A stretch of 16,244 bases of DNA, from contig JAFABA010000103.1 of assembly GCA_023426265.1 (NCBI GenBank), positions 1 to 16,244 on the forward strand, written 5' to 3'. Under the pieces are notes generated by a model. The model was not told the DNA's origin and ran no database searches. It was given only the letters and a program-made list of their open reading frames with translations. The position numbers and the translations under genes were made by a program. This DNA comes from Bacillota bacterium (GTDB lineage: Bacteria > Bacillota > Clostridia > Christensenellales > CAG-138). Positions 7,701 to 14,588 of the stretch are shown in pieces; the first letter of the stretch is position 1; every line of letters begins with the position of its first letter.

Positions 7701-8186
7701 TTGAAAACCGTGCTATTCGTCTGCACCGGCAACAGTTGCCGAAGTCCCATGGCCGAGGCCATCATGGGAGAGCTGGTAGACGACCACCCACGATTGTCGG
7801 GCTCGCTTGAAGCGGTGTCCGCGGGAACCATGGCGTGCGAGGGCGCCGAAATGACCCCGTACGCGCAGATGGCGCTCGAGCAGATGGGCATACGTCCGGG
7901 CCGCCACCGCGCGCAGCAATTAACGCCGGAGCTTGCAGAGAAAGCGGACCTCATCCTGACGATGGAAGCGCAGCATATCGACGAAGTGGAAGCCCTGTGC
8001 CCCGAAGCGCGGGACAAGGCGCACACGCTCAAAGGCTATGCCGCGGGTGTTGACGGTTTTCCGGGCGACGAAGAATACGATATACAGGACCCGTTCCGCG
8101 AGCCGCTTGATGTTTACATCGAAACGGCGGAAGAGATCCGCGAGGCCATGGAGCGCGTGCTCCGGCGGCTTGAGAAAGAAGCATAA
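7701..8186 (+). CDS. ywlE: Low-molecular-weight phosphatase, probably protein-arginine phosphatase
   Basis: This 161-residue protein has the low-molecular-weight tyrosine phosphatase fold. The P-loop is VCTGNSCRSPMAEA (nucleophile C8, C13-R14), and the general-acid loop is DIQDPF near residue 131. In Bacillus YwlE a threonine at the P-loop position occupied here by Ser12 (CTGNT in YwlE, CTGNS here) is known to favour phosphoarginine over phosphotyrosine, while tyrosine-specific relatives have a bulky aliphatic residue. This and the YwlE-like order after tsaC and before rpiB suggest a protein-arginine phosphatase that would counteract McsB-type kinases. The kinase is not in the window, so substrate assignment is inference. 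The TTG start at 7701 is supported by AGGAGG at 7690-7695, 5 bases upstream, and by the family N-terminus KTVLFVCTGN. Confidence 0.9.
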   Translation: MKTVLFVCTGNSCRSPMAEAIMGELVDDHPRLSGSLEAVSAGTMACEGAEMTPYAQMALEQMGIRPGRHRAQQLTPELAEKADLILTMEAQHIDEVEALCPEARDKAHTLKGYAAGVDGFPGDEEYDIQDPFREPLDVYIETAEEIREAMERVLRRLEKEA

Positions 8187-8441
8187 GAGAATAAGGGCAT
8201 ACTGTCCTTATACAAATAGCCGATAAAGCCCCTTGGGGGTGCGGGAGATCGCAATCCCCCGCACTTCAATCAAATCTGACGATTGGTTGCAGCTTTAGCG
8301 GTACATCATTCCTTATAGAATACCCGAATGTGCCATTCGGGTGCATGCACGTCAGATTTGCGGAGCACTTTTAACCTTAAGAAAACCCGCTGCTAAAGTC
8401 CGCAGGACTTTAGCAGCGGCCATAGAATTAGGAGACAAACA
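8187..8441 (+). other. Structured gap upstream of rpiB with stacked hairpins
   Basis: The 255-base gap carries no plausible gene but is almost filled by inverted repeats. 8191-8199 pairs with 8203-8211 (9 bp, one G-T, loop TAC). 8239-8249 pairs with 8254-8264 (10 of 11, loop CGCA). 8271-8281 pairs perfectly with 8350-8360 (11 bp), enclosing a perfect 9-bp hairpin, 8322-8330 with 8334-8342 (loop TGC). 8387-8401 pairs perfectly with 8405-8419 (15 bp, loop GCA). The last hairpin ends 10 bases before the AGGAG of rpiB. None has a strong T-tract on the plus strand, so these are not ordinary terminators. They could be dispersed palindromic repeats, an RNA leader or both. No promoter is clear. Confidence 0.75.
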
Positions 8442-8888
8442 ATGAAGATTGGGTTTGGCAGCGATCACGGCGGGTTCTTGCTCAAAGCGAAGCTGATCGC
8501 GCTGGCGAAGGAACTGGGTCACGAAACCGTTGATTTTGGAACAAACACGCCGGACAGCGTGGATTATCCCGATTTTGTATCCCCGGTCGCCATAGGTGTA
8601 TCAAAAGGCGAATTGGACCGCGGCGTGGTGCTCTGCAACACCGGCATCGGCGCAAGCATTACCGCCAACAAAGCAAAGGGCGTGCGCTGTGCGCTTTGTT
8701 CGGAGCCTCTTTCAGCCCGGCTTACCCGAGAACACAACGATACCAATATGCTCGCAATGGGCGCGTGCATGATAGGCGATTCCATGGCGGAGGATATTCT
8801 CCGTGTTTGGCTCACAACGCCGTTCTCCGGCGGCGACCGTCATTGCCGGAGACTTCAGAAACTTAAAGATTACGAGGCCCGTCAGTAA
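8442..8888 (+). CDS. rpiB: Ribose-5-phosphate isomerase B
   Basis: RpiB (LacAB/RpiB family) interconverts ribose 5-phosphate and ribulose 5-phosphate in the non-oxidative pentose phosphate pathway. The 148-residue length is normal. The N-terminal GSDHGGF carries D8 and H9. The catalytic cysteine is C65 in LCNTGIGASITANK, where most homologues have CGTGIG; the glycine-to-asparagine change leaves the cysteine and the anion-hole TGIG intact. The conserved HNDTNMLAMG follows. The ATG follows AGGAG at 8430-8434. Ribose phosphate made here feeds PRPP, the co-substrate of the downstream Upp. A sugar-specific isomerase of the same family cannot be excluded, but the conserved neighbourhood favours RpiB. 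Confidence 0.95.
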   Translation: MKIGFGSDHGGFLLKAKLIALAKELGHETVDFGTNTPDSVDYPDFVSPVAIGVSKGELDRGVVLCNTGIGASITANKAKGVRCALCSEPLSARLTREHNDTNMLAMGACMIGDSMAEDILRVWLTTPFSGGDRHCRRLQKLKDYEARQ

Positions 8889-8910
8889 CCGCTGGCGGAG
8901 CCTTTTTCTT
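8875..8910 (+). terminator. Intrinsic terminator overlapping the rpiB 3' end
   Basis: The stem starts inside the last codons of rpiB: AGGC (8875-8878) and CCGTCAG (8879-8885) pair with CTGGCGG (8892-8898) and GCCT (8900-8903), with one G-T pair and one bulged A at 8899. The tail CCTTTTTCTT ends at 8910. The rpiB stop codon TAA (8886-8888) lies in the loop, so a ribosome reaching the stop would cover the stem. Confidence 0.78.
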
Positions 8911-8942
8911 ATGCAGCAATTCTAAATTTTGGGAGGAACGTT

Positions 8943-9572
8943 ATGGGCAAACTGGTCATCATCGATCATCCGCTGGTACAGCACAAAATTTCTTTGCTTC
9001 GGGACAAACATACGGGCACCAAGGAGTTCCGCGAACTGGTACAGGAACTCGCCACGCTGATGGCCTATGAGGTCACGCGCGATTTGGAGCTTTGCGATAC
9101 GGTGGTGGAAACCCCGGTGGCGCTTGCGCACACCAAGGTGCTTGCGGGCAAGAAGCTGGGCATCGTGCCGATACTTAGAGCAGGCTTAGGCATGGTGGAC
9201 GGAATGATGACGCTTATCCCGGCGGCGAAGGTCGGCCATATCGGGCTGTACCGCGATCCCGCAACGCTTGCTCCTGTGGATTATTACTGCAAGCTCCCGC
9301 CGGACGTGGGCGAGAGGGACATCATCATCGTGGACCCGATGCTGGCGACCGGCGGCTCGGCTGTGGAGGCCGTGCGCATCGTCAAAAAGGCGGGCTGCAA
9401 AAGCGTGCGCCTGGTGCACCTGATCGCGGCGCCCGAAGGCATCGCCGCCGTGCAGAAGGCGTATGACGATGTGGATATCTACGTTGCAGCGGTGGACAGC
9501 CATTTGAACGATCACGGCTATATCGTGCCGGGTCTTGGCGACGCGGGGGACCGGCTGTTCGGCACCAAGTAA
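8943..9572 (+). CDS. upp: Uracil phosphoribosyltransferase
   Basis: Upp salvages uracil by joining it to PRPP to give UMP and pyrophosphate. The 209-residue protein has the normal length. It begins GKLVIIDHPLVQHKISLLRD, the family N-terminus, and has PILRAGLGMVDG, the PRPP-binding loop IIVDPMLATGGSA and the uracil-binding C-terminal region HGYIVPGLGDAGDR. The ATG follows GGGAGG at 8931-8936, 6 bases upstream. It is preceded by the rpiB terminator and only about 30 bases of gap, in which I see no convincing promoter; it may depend on read-through. A terminator follows at 9589-9622. Confidence 0.97.
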   Translation: MGKLVIIDHPLVQHKISLLRDKHTGTKEFRELVQELATLMAYEVTRDLELCDTVVETPVALAHTKVLAGKKLGIVPILRAGLGMVDGMMTLIPAAKVGHIGLYRDPATLAPVDYYCKLPPDVGERDIIIVDPMLATGGSAVEAVRIVKKAGCKSVRLVHLIAAPEGIAAVQKAYDDVDIYVAAVDSHLNDHGYIVPGLGDAGDRLFGTK

Positions 9573-9588
9573 AACGGTTCTTTTACTG

Positions 9589-9622
9589 GCCGATGCGGGG
9601 TTAAAACCCGCATCGGCTTCTT
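9589..9622 (+). terminator. Intrinsic terminator of upp
   Basis: Bases 9589-9599 and 9607-9617 form a perfect 11-bp GC-rich stem around a 7-base loop. The 3' tail TTCTT is weak in T content, so efficiency is uncertain. It lies 17 bases after the upp stop. Confidence 0.8.
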
Positions 9623-9665
9623 ACTCCGCTTTTTCTGATCTTTTGGGCAGATGTGTAGGAGCATA

Positions 9666-9696
9666 GATGCCGTACAGCGCTGCTGCGGCATCTTTT
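9666..9696 (+). promoter_or_regulatory. Terminator-like hairpin at the start of the permease gene
   Basis: GATGCCG (9666-9672) pairs with CGGCATC (9686-9692), extended by T-G and A-T pairs to 9 bp, and is followed by TTTT at 9693-9696. It includes the first candidate ATG of the permease (9667). It may be a second terminator for upp, a leader attenuator, or a structure limiting translation from that ATG. Confidence 0.5.
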
Positions 9697-10659
9697 CAAG
9701 TCTCGATACCGGAAAGGAACGTTGTGGATATGCTGAGAGTACTCAATACCGTTCTGCCTGTTCTGCTAACGCTCGCTTTGGGCGCATTTGCGCGCAAAAA
9801 GCAGATTATCCCGCCCCAGGGCGCCGCGTCCTTAAAGCTGATCGTTTCCAATTTTACTCTGCCTGCCGTGGTGTTCGGGGCATTTTATAACGCGCATTAC
9901 GATGTCTCCATATTCGTATTCGCGCTTGTGATGCTGCTTTGCTGCAGCCTGGGTTTGCTGCTTGGAAAACTCGCGGTAAAACTGCTTCGCATCGGTCAGC
10001 CGCTGCTCCCCTTTTTGACGTCCGGCTTTGAAGTGGGAATGATGGGATATGCGCTTTATACCATGCTTTTTGGCGCGGAACATCTGACCAGTATGGCCAT
10101 TGCCGATTTGGGGCAGGTGGTGTTCGTGTTCAGCGTTTATATGTCCCTTCTGAATGCGCAAAGCGGCATGGGGAAAAAGGAAACCATCCGAGCCATGCTT
10201 TATTCCCCACCATTTTGGGGCATTTTTTCGGGCCTTGTGATAGGCGTTACAGGCTTGGGAGCGCTCATTGCAAACTCCGCTGCGGGCTCTGTGCTTGAGA
10301 GCGCTCTGAGTTTCCTGGGTGCCCCCACCGGATATGCGATCCTGTTTGCCATCGGGTATGAGATACGAATCTCCCGCAGCAACCTGAAGGATGCGCTTAT
10401 TGCCGCTATCAGTCGTTTGGTCATTATGGCCGGGTTAAGCCTGCTTGCCCTCACGTTGGTAAATCTGTTTATTCCGGTTGACGTATATTTGAAATATGCA
10501 CTGCTGCTGGTGTTCCTTTTGCCCGCGCCGTTCATGCTCCCCATATTCGTAAAAGATCCTGTGCAGTCCTCCTATGCGTCCACCTGTTTATCGCTCTACA
10601 CGCTGATCTCGATTGGACTTTTTGCCGTGCTTACGGTGTTTGCCCAGGGGGCGGTATAG
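9667..10659 (+). CDS. AEC (auxin efflux carrier) family transporter
   Basis: This membrane protein of the AEC family is a predicted secondary transporter, probably for small carboxylates or other organic anions; the substrate cannot be read from sequence. About nine or ten hydrophobic segments are visible, starting with VLPVLLTLALGAFARKKQI, the usual first helix. Family-like features include SNFTLPAVVFGAF in helix 2, GFEVGMMGYALY, and the C-terminal half beginning SPPFWGIFSGLVIG. The start is ambiguous. ATG 9667 has AGGAG 5 bases upstream, but the family N-terminus matches a start at GTG 9724 (AAAGGA 5 bases upstream) or ATG 9730. A terminator-like hairpin covers ATG 9667. The gene stands alone between the upp terminator and a two-way terminator. 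Confidence 0.88.
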   Translation: MPYSAAAASFQVSIPERNVVDMLRVLNTVLPVLLTLALGAFARKKQIIPPQGAASLKLIVSNFTLPAVVFGAFYNAHYDVSIFVFALVMLLCCSLGLLLGKLAVKLLRIGQPLLPFLTSGFEVGMMGYALYTMLFGAEHLTSMAIADLGQVVFVFSVYMSLLNAQSGMGKKETIRAMLYSPPFWGIFSGLVIGVTGLGALIANSAAGSVLESALSFLGAPTGYAILFAIGYEIRISRSNLKDALIAAISRLVIMAGLSLLALTLVNLFIPVDVYLKYALLLVFLLPAPFMLPIFVKDPVQSSYASTCLSLYTLISIGLFAVLTVFAQGAV

Positions 10660-10681
10660 GCCTCAGAATTGATTGGAAATA

Positions 10682-10710
10682 AAAAAATGCGCCTTTGCGG
10701 CGCATTTTTT
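10682..10710. terminator. Bidirectional terminator between convergent genes
   Basis: Bases 10682-10693 and 10699-10710 form a perfect 12-bp stem whose outer part is A6 paired with T6. It therefore has a T-tract after the GC-rich core on both strands. It lies 22 bases after the permease stop and its right edge overlaps the stop codon of the minus-strand acetyltransferase (10709-10711). Confidence 0.9.
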
Positions 10711-11188
10711 ATTTATTCAGTTTTTTGCCTGATGCGGTCTTTACCATGGGCAGATAGGATATTTCCTCGTACCCGAGAGAATGGTACATTCTTATGGCGG
10801 CGGCGTTGCTTTTTGCAACCTCCAGACGGTAGCGGACAGCTTTTCCCTGATAGGCCTCCTCCACAAACGCAAATAGTGAGTTGCCCAGGCCCTTTCTACG
10901 GTGTTCGGGCAATAGAAACAGTTCTTCAATCCAAACCACAAGCCCGCCCGCCTCATTGGAATAGGTCAACGCCAGCAGCGCAAAACCTGCGGGAGCGCCT
11001 TCGAATTCCAGCATAAGTCCCCGCACATAAGGGCTTTTTTTTATGCACAGCGCAAACGTACGGGAAAAACATTCCTCCGGTACCGTATGGTTGACGGCAT
11101 CGGAACAGTAGAACATCTTCGCCATCTGAATGTAAGCCGCCCGGTCCTGAGCGGTAAAATCCCGGATGCGCGGCATGGATTCTTTCAA
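10709..11188 (-). CDS. GNAT family N-acetyltransferase
   Basis: This 159-residue protein is a GNAT acyltransferase, which moves an acetyl group from acetyl-CoA to an amine; the substrate is unknown. It begins MPRIRDFTAQDR, a common GNAT N-terminus. Motif A is visible as VWIEELFLLPEHRRKGLGNSL, with the pyrophosphate-binding RRKGLG at 97-102. Motif B is NAAAIRMYHSLGYEE, with the tyrosine that usually protonates CoA. I place the start at the TTG at 11188 because GGGAGG (complement of 11197-11202) lies 8 bases upstream. The ATG at 11176 lacks a good site but would lose only four residues. The in-frame extension to 11290 overlaps the ATPase gene and is rejected. It lies 85 bases downstream of the osmolyte transporter ATPase, so it may be the distal cistron. 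Confidence 0.9.
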   Translation of the reverse strand: MKESMPRIRDFTAQDRAAYIQMAKMFYCSDAVNHTVPEECFSRTFALCIKKSPYVRGLMLEFEGAPAGFALLALTYSNEAGGLVVWIEELFLLPEHRRKGLGNSLFAFVEEAYQGKAVRYRLEVAKSNAAAIRMYHSLGYEEISYLPMVKTASGKKLNK

Positions 11189-11273
11189 CGGTAAGGCCTC
11201 CCTCTTGTGTACGGATACGCAATGGGCTTTCCCTTTAGCATCACAAAGACGCGTCAAAAAAGGAGGTATTTCA

Positions 11274-12512
11274 TCAGGAAAGGGAAGCAAGCACCGATGC
11301 GCGCGTTACAATACCCTGCAGCCTGCCTTCCGCGTCCGTCACGGCGACGGGATATTTCGAATTGGCCATTTGCGGGATCAATTCGCTGATATAAGCGTCC
11401 GCATGCACGGAGAGCACGTCTTTTGAAATGACGTCGGCCATGGGCAGGCCCTCTTTCCGCGCGCGTACCGCTTCGTCAACGGACAAGATACCAAGAAGCT
11501 GCATCTTGCCGTCCACCACATAGGCGGTCGATACGCCGTTTGCACGCATTTCGTGTACGGCGTACGCGAGGCCGTCCTTTGGGCGGACCAGGCACGCAGG
11601 CGTATCCATGATATGCCGTACGCAAAGCACCTTTGTCTTGTCCACGCTGTCGATAAAGCTGTGCACATAATCGTCGGCGGGATGAATGGACATGTTTTCC
11701 GGCGTATCGATTTGTACAACCTTTCCGTCCCGCATGATCGCGACGGTATCGCCAAGCTTAAACGCCTCATTGATATCGTGCGTAATGAATATGACGGTTT
11801 TGTTCAGCTTGCGCTGTATGGAAAGGAGCTCAAACTGCATGTCCCTGCGCACAAGCGGATCCAGGGCGGAGAAAGGCTCGTCCATCAAAAGGACCTCCGG
11901 ATCGTTTGCAAGCGCCCTCGCGAGGCCGACGCGCTGCTTCATACCGCCGGAGAGGCTGTCGATCGGTTGTTTGTCCAGACCCTTGAGCCCCACCATCTCG
12001 ATCATTTTTTGCGCCTTTTCTTCACGTTCCGCTTTGGGAATATTCTTGACTTCCAGCCCGTATGCGACATTGTCGATCACATTCCGGTGTGTCATCAGCC
12101 CGAAATTCTGAAACACCATGGAAATCTTGTTGCGGCGGTAGCCCAAAAGTCCATGCTTGTCCAGGTGGTCGATGTCCGCTCCTTCGTAAAGAACCTGGCC
12201 GGAGGTGGGCCGGTGCAGGCAGTTGAAGCAGCGCACCAGCGTGGATTTGCCCGAACCGGAAAGGCCGATGATCACAAAGATCTCGCCCCGTTTAATTTTG
12301 AGGTTGACGTCCCAAAGCGCGACGGTCACGCCGGTTCTCTCATAGACAGCGGCCTTGTCGGAGCCTTCTTTTATCATTTTTATGGCTTCCGTTTTATTGG
12401 CGCCGTATAGCTTGGTAACATGCCGGGCCTGAATGATGATATCTTCCTGCGTGTCAACGCCATGATCGCTGCTCAGCATGACGGCGTTTGCAGTTTTATA
12501 TTTCATATTCAT
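11274..12512 (-). CDS. opuAA: Glycine betaine/osmolyte ABC transporter ATPase with tandem CBS domains
   Basis: This is the energy-coupling subunit of an OpuA/ProU-type importer for compatible solutes. The 412-residue protein has Walker A GLSGSGKST (83-91), Q-loop Q135, signature LSGGMKQR (187-194), Walker B VLLMDEP (207-213) and H-loop H245. The insertion typical of OpuA ATPases before the ATP-binding core (about 40-65) is present. After the ABC domain (to about 285) lie two CBS domains, about 298-352 and 362-412. In OpuA-type transporters these domains sense ionic strength, and in OpuC-type relatives they bind c-di-AMP; which applies here is unknown. The ATG at 12512 has AAGGAGG 8 bases upstream and overlaps the permease stop as ATGA. 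A GTG at 12521 is less likely. It is the third gene of the operon. Confidence 0.96.
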   Translation of the reverse strand: MNMKYKTANAVMLSSDHGVDTQEDIIIQARHVTKLYGANKTEAIKMIKEGSDKAAVYERTGVTVALWDVNLKIKRGEIFVIIGLSGSGKSTLVRCFNCLHRPTSGQVLYEGADIDHLDKHGLLGYRRNKISMVFQNFGLMTHRNVIDNVAYGLEVKNIPKAEREEKAQKMIEMVGLKGLDKQPIDSLSGGMKQRVGLARALANDPEVLLMDEPFSALDPLVRRDMQFELLSIQRKLNKTVIFITHDINEAFKLGDTVAIMRDGKVVQIDTPENMSIHPADDYVHSFIDSVDKTKVLCVRHIMDTPACLVRPKDGLAYAVHEMRANGVSTAYVVDGKMQLLGILSVDEAVRARKEGLPMADVISKDVLSVHADAYISELIPQMANSKYPVAVTDAEGRLQGIVTRASVLASLS

Positions 12513-13387
12513 TTCCGCCACCTCCTTTTTCTCTGCTGTTTTGCGTTCTGCTCGGTTGCCGCAATGCCGCTCTGCGTAAGCCTGTCAATGACGATCGCCA
12601 TAATGACTACGGAAATGCCCGCAATCAGCCCGCGGCCGATTTCCAGCCGGGTTATGCCGATAAGCACTTCCATTCCAAGGCCGGTGGCGCCGATCATGGA
12701 GCAGGTCACCACCATGGCCATCGCCATCATGATGGTCTGGTTGATTCCCGTCATAATGGTGGGGAGGGCCTGGGGAATCTGCACCTTGATCAGCGACTGG
12801 AGGCGGGTGGAGCCAAAAGCCTTCGCCGCTTCCACGACCTCGCGGTCCACCTGCCGTATGCCGTGGCTCGTCAGCCGGATCACAGGTACGATCGCATAAA
12901 TGACGGTCGCGATGACGGCGGGCGCTTTGCCCAGGCCAAAGAACAATGCCGCGGGGATCAGGTATACGAATACCGGCATGGTTTGCATGGTGTCAAGAAT
13001 CGGGCGAACGATCCGGTTTGCGCGCTCGCTGCCGGAAATCAGGATGCCGATGGGCAAACCGAACAAAAGGGAAATCAGCACCGCGGTGATGATGATGGCG
13101 AGCGTTTCGTTCATCATACTCCATAATCCGAACAGGCCGATCAGCGACATCATAATGGCGTAGAGGATGCCGTTTTTGAGCTTTCCGCTCAACCTCCATC
13201 CCGCCAGGAAAACCAGCATAAGCAGCAGCCACCATGGAAGTATGCTCAGGACAGCTTGGATGCCTATCACCATGCCGTTGAGTCCGCTCTTTATTCCGGA
13301 AAAAAACGCCTCATGCCGCACGCTGAATTCCCGGATAGACCGGTCGATTGCATTCAGGTCGATGGAGATGGAAAACGGAAAATCCAT
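12509..13387 (-). CDS. opuAB: Glycine betaine/osmolyte ABC transporter permease
   Basis: This 292-residue inner-membrane protein is the translocation subunit of the OpuA/ProU-type importer. A hydrophilic N-terminal segment of about 45 residues precedes roughly six to seven hydrophobic segments. The core carries PILDTMQTMPVFVYLIPAA and the EAA coupling loop EAAKAFGSTRLQSLIKVQIP (186-205), the site that docks on the ATPase, then the family motif SMIGATGLGMEVL. A lysine/arginine-rich tail ends the protein. The ATG follows AAGGAGG, and only 12 bases separate it from the upstream binding-protein stop. Its own stop overlaps the ATPase start by four bases. The binding protein is a separate lipoprotein here, unlike the Lactococcus BusAB fusion. 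Confidence 0.95.
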   Translation of the reverse strand: MDFPFSISIDLNAIDRSIREFSVRHEAFFSGIKSGLNGMVIGIQAVLSILPWWLLLMLVFLAGWRLSGKLKNGILYAIMMSLIGLFGLWSMMNETLAIIITAVLISLLFGLPIGILISGSERANRIVRPILDTMQTMPVFVYLIPAALFFGLGKAPAVIATVIYAIVPVIRLTSHGIRQVDREVVEAAKAFGSTRLQSLIKVQIPQALPTIMTGINQTIMMAMAMVVTCSMIGATGLGMEVLIGITRLEIGRGLIAGISVVIMAIVIDRLTQSGIAATEQNAKQQRKRRWRK

Positions 13388-13399
13388 ATGGCTTCCTCC

Positions 13400-14380
13400 T
13401 TAGGCGATCGCTTTTCGCACCAGTTCCGCCTGTTCGGGCGTGAGCCAGCTTGTAAGCAGATCGTCATGCTGCTGCAGGAACCATTTCGCGGCCTCTTCTG
13501 TCGATGCTCCGGTATCCTGCATGTAAGCGAGCGCTTCCGAGGTAAGCGCGCTTGAGGTGCGGTACTTTTCCAGGAAGGCGCAGAATTCCGCGTTGTCTTT
13601 TGCGAACGCGTTGCTTGCGCCGATAACAACCTTTACGGAAGGGCATGCCGTTTCCCCGGCAAGGTAGGTATCCGGATCATAAGGGGCGTCTTCCAGCAAT
13701 ACAAAGTCGTATTTGCCCAAAAGCCAGGTGGGTTCCCAATAATAGCCCGCAATCGCTTGCCCTTTGTCGTAGGCCGAGGTAAACGCCGCGTCCATTGCCG
13801 CCTGAGAACCCGGGCGGAAATAGGTGAAGTTCTCGTCCAGCCCGTAGTACTCGTATTTATTGAACATGATGTTGTCCACTTCCCAGCCGGGAATCGCGCC
13901 ATACAGGCGGCCCTTGCCGGGCTGCTCGTCGTCCGGAAATACGTCCGGATAGTTTTTCAAATCGCTCACGGATTTCAGATCCGGGGCCATGGGTGCAATT
14001 CCGCGCTCCGCGTCGCCTTCGATCACGTACCTTGGCACGTATATGCCCTGTATGTTGTCGTCAAAATTGACGCCCAGCTCCGTTAATTTTCCGGACGCAA
14101 TGTCGGAGTCATAGGAAGCGATGTTATCCGTCCAGACTTCCATATGGACGTCCACCTCGCCCTTTATGAGCCCCTCATGCAATATGGGTGTTGTCCCGGG
14201 GACCTCCGTCCACCCGTCATACCCGAATGCCGCTTTTGCGATGGTGCCTGCCACGGCGTTGTGAAAACGCCCGCTGTCCCAGCCTGCGTCCGCAAATTTG
14301 ATGGTTTTTGTTGAGGTGCATCCCATCACCATCACGACGCACAAAACCAACAGCAAAGCGCCGGTGAGAATCCTTTTCAT
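13400..14380 (-). CDS. opuAC: Glycine betaine/osmolyte ABC transporter binding lipoprotein
   Basis: This 326-residue extracytoplasmic receptor captures the osmolyte for the permease. A lipoprotein signal peptide ends in VMGC with lipidated Cys21. The mature domain is of the OpuAC fold. Candidate aromatic-cage residues for a quaternary ammonium group are W34 in ADAGWDSGRFHN, W83 in HMEVWTDN, and Y213, Y214, W215 and W219 in GYYWEPTW. The first block (DAGWDS followed by HNA) is typical of clostridial betaine-type receptors. The exact ligand (betaine, proline betaine, carnitine or choline) cannot be decided. The ATG at 14380 has AAAGGAGA 8 bases upstream and lies about 30 bases after the predicted transcription start. 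It is the first gene of the operon. Confidence 0.94.
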   Translation of the reverse strand: MKRILTGALLLVLCVVMVMGCTSTKTIKFADAGWDSGRFHNAVAGTIAKAAFGYDGWTEVPGTTPILHEGLIKGEVDVHMEVWTDNIASYDSDIASGKLTELGVNFDDNIQGIYVPRYVIEGDAERGIAPMAPDLKSVSDLKNYPDVFPDDEQPGKGRLYGAIPGWEVDNIMFNKYEYYGLDENFTYFRPGSQAAMDAAFTSAYDKGQAIAGYYWEPTWLLGKYDFVLLEDAPYDPDTYLAGETACPSVKVVIGASNAFAKDNAEFCAFLEKYRTSSALTSEALAYMQDTGASTEEAAKWFLQQHDDLLTSWLTPEQAELVRKAIA

Positions 14381-14409
14381 ACTCAGAATCTCCTTTCAAA
14401 ATTATTACA

Positions 14410-14437
14410 AACAACTCTATTATAAAATAAAGTTGTT
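14410..14437. promoter_or_regulatory. Inverted repeat straddling the opu -10 box (candidate operator)
   Basis: AACAACT at 14410-14416 and AGTTGTT at 14431-14437 are a perfect 7-bp inverted repeat with a 14-base spacer, centre-to-centre 21 bases, or about two helical turns. The -10 box (14419-14424) lies in the spacer. A protein bound to both arms would cover the promoter. The nearest regulator gene encodes a BusR-like protein (14826-15458), a family known to recognise bipartite operators. Assignment to it is inference. Confidence 0.55.
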
Positions 14438-14447
14438 ACTTAGTCAA
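14419..14447 (-). promoter_or_regulatory. Main sigma-A promoter of the opu operon
   Basis: On the minus strand TTGACT (complement of 14442-14447) and a perfect TATAAT (complement of 14419-14424) are separated by exactly 17 bases. The expected start near 14412 gives a leader of roughly 30 bases before the binding-protein ATG at 14380. It is the strongest promoter in the window. Confidence 0.88.
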
Positions 14448-14460
14448 ATCAGAGCATGCA

Positions 14461-14489
14461 TATATATTTATCATATTCTGTAAAATCAA
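14461..14489 (-). promoter_or_regulatory. Possible upstream second promoter of the opu operon
   Basis: On the minus strand TTGATT (complement of 14484-14489) is followed after 17 bases by TATATA (complement of 14461-14466). The surrounding sequence is strongly AT-rich, unlike the rest of the window, so a chance match is possible. An imperfect dyad, TCTGT and ACAGA at 14477-14493, overlaps its -35. Confidence 0.4.
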
Positions 14490-14560
14490 CAGAGAATTCT
14501 TCATAAAACACGAATATTCAGGCGAAAATACTGCATGTGTGTAACAAATCCGGCACGTAT

Positions 14561-14588
14561 AAAAAATGCCCGCGGCGCAGCCGCGGGC
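14561..14588 (-). terminator. Minus-strand terminator between busR and opu
   Basis: Bases 14568-14576 and 14580-14588 form a perfect 9-bp GC-only stem with a GCA loop. Read on the minus strand, it is followed by A and then TTTTTT (14561-14566). It lies after the regulator gene and before the opu promoters, so it should keep the opu operon under its own promoter. The same hairpin without the T-tract recurs at 14785-14805. Confidence 0.75.

Noticed and set aside
11189..11290. N-terminal extension of the GNAT protein and a promoter in the 85-base gap
   Set aside because: The extension overlaps the ATPase gene and lacks similarity. A TTGACG-like box is present on the minus strand but no acceptable -10 at 16-18 bases.
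11553..12410. Long open frame on the plus strand (285 codons) opposite the ATPase gene
   Set aside because: It is antisense to a clear ABC ATPase with all motifs; no recognisable domain or ribosome site. It is a shadow of GC-rich codon use.
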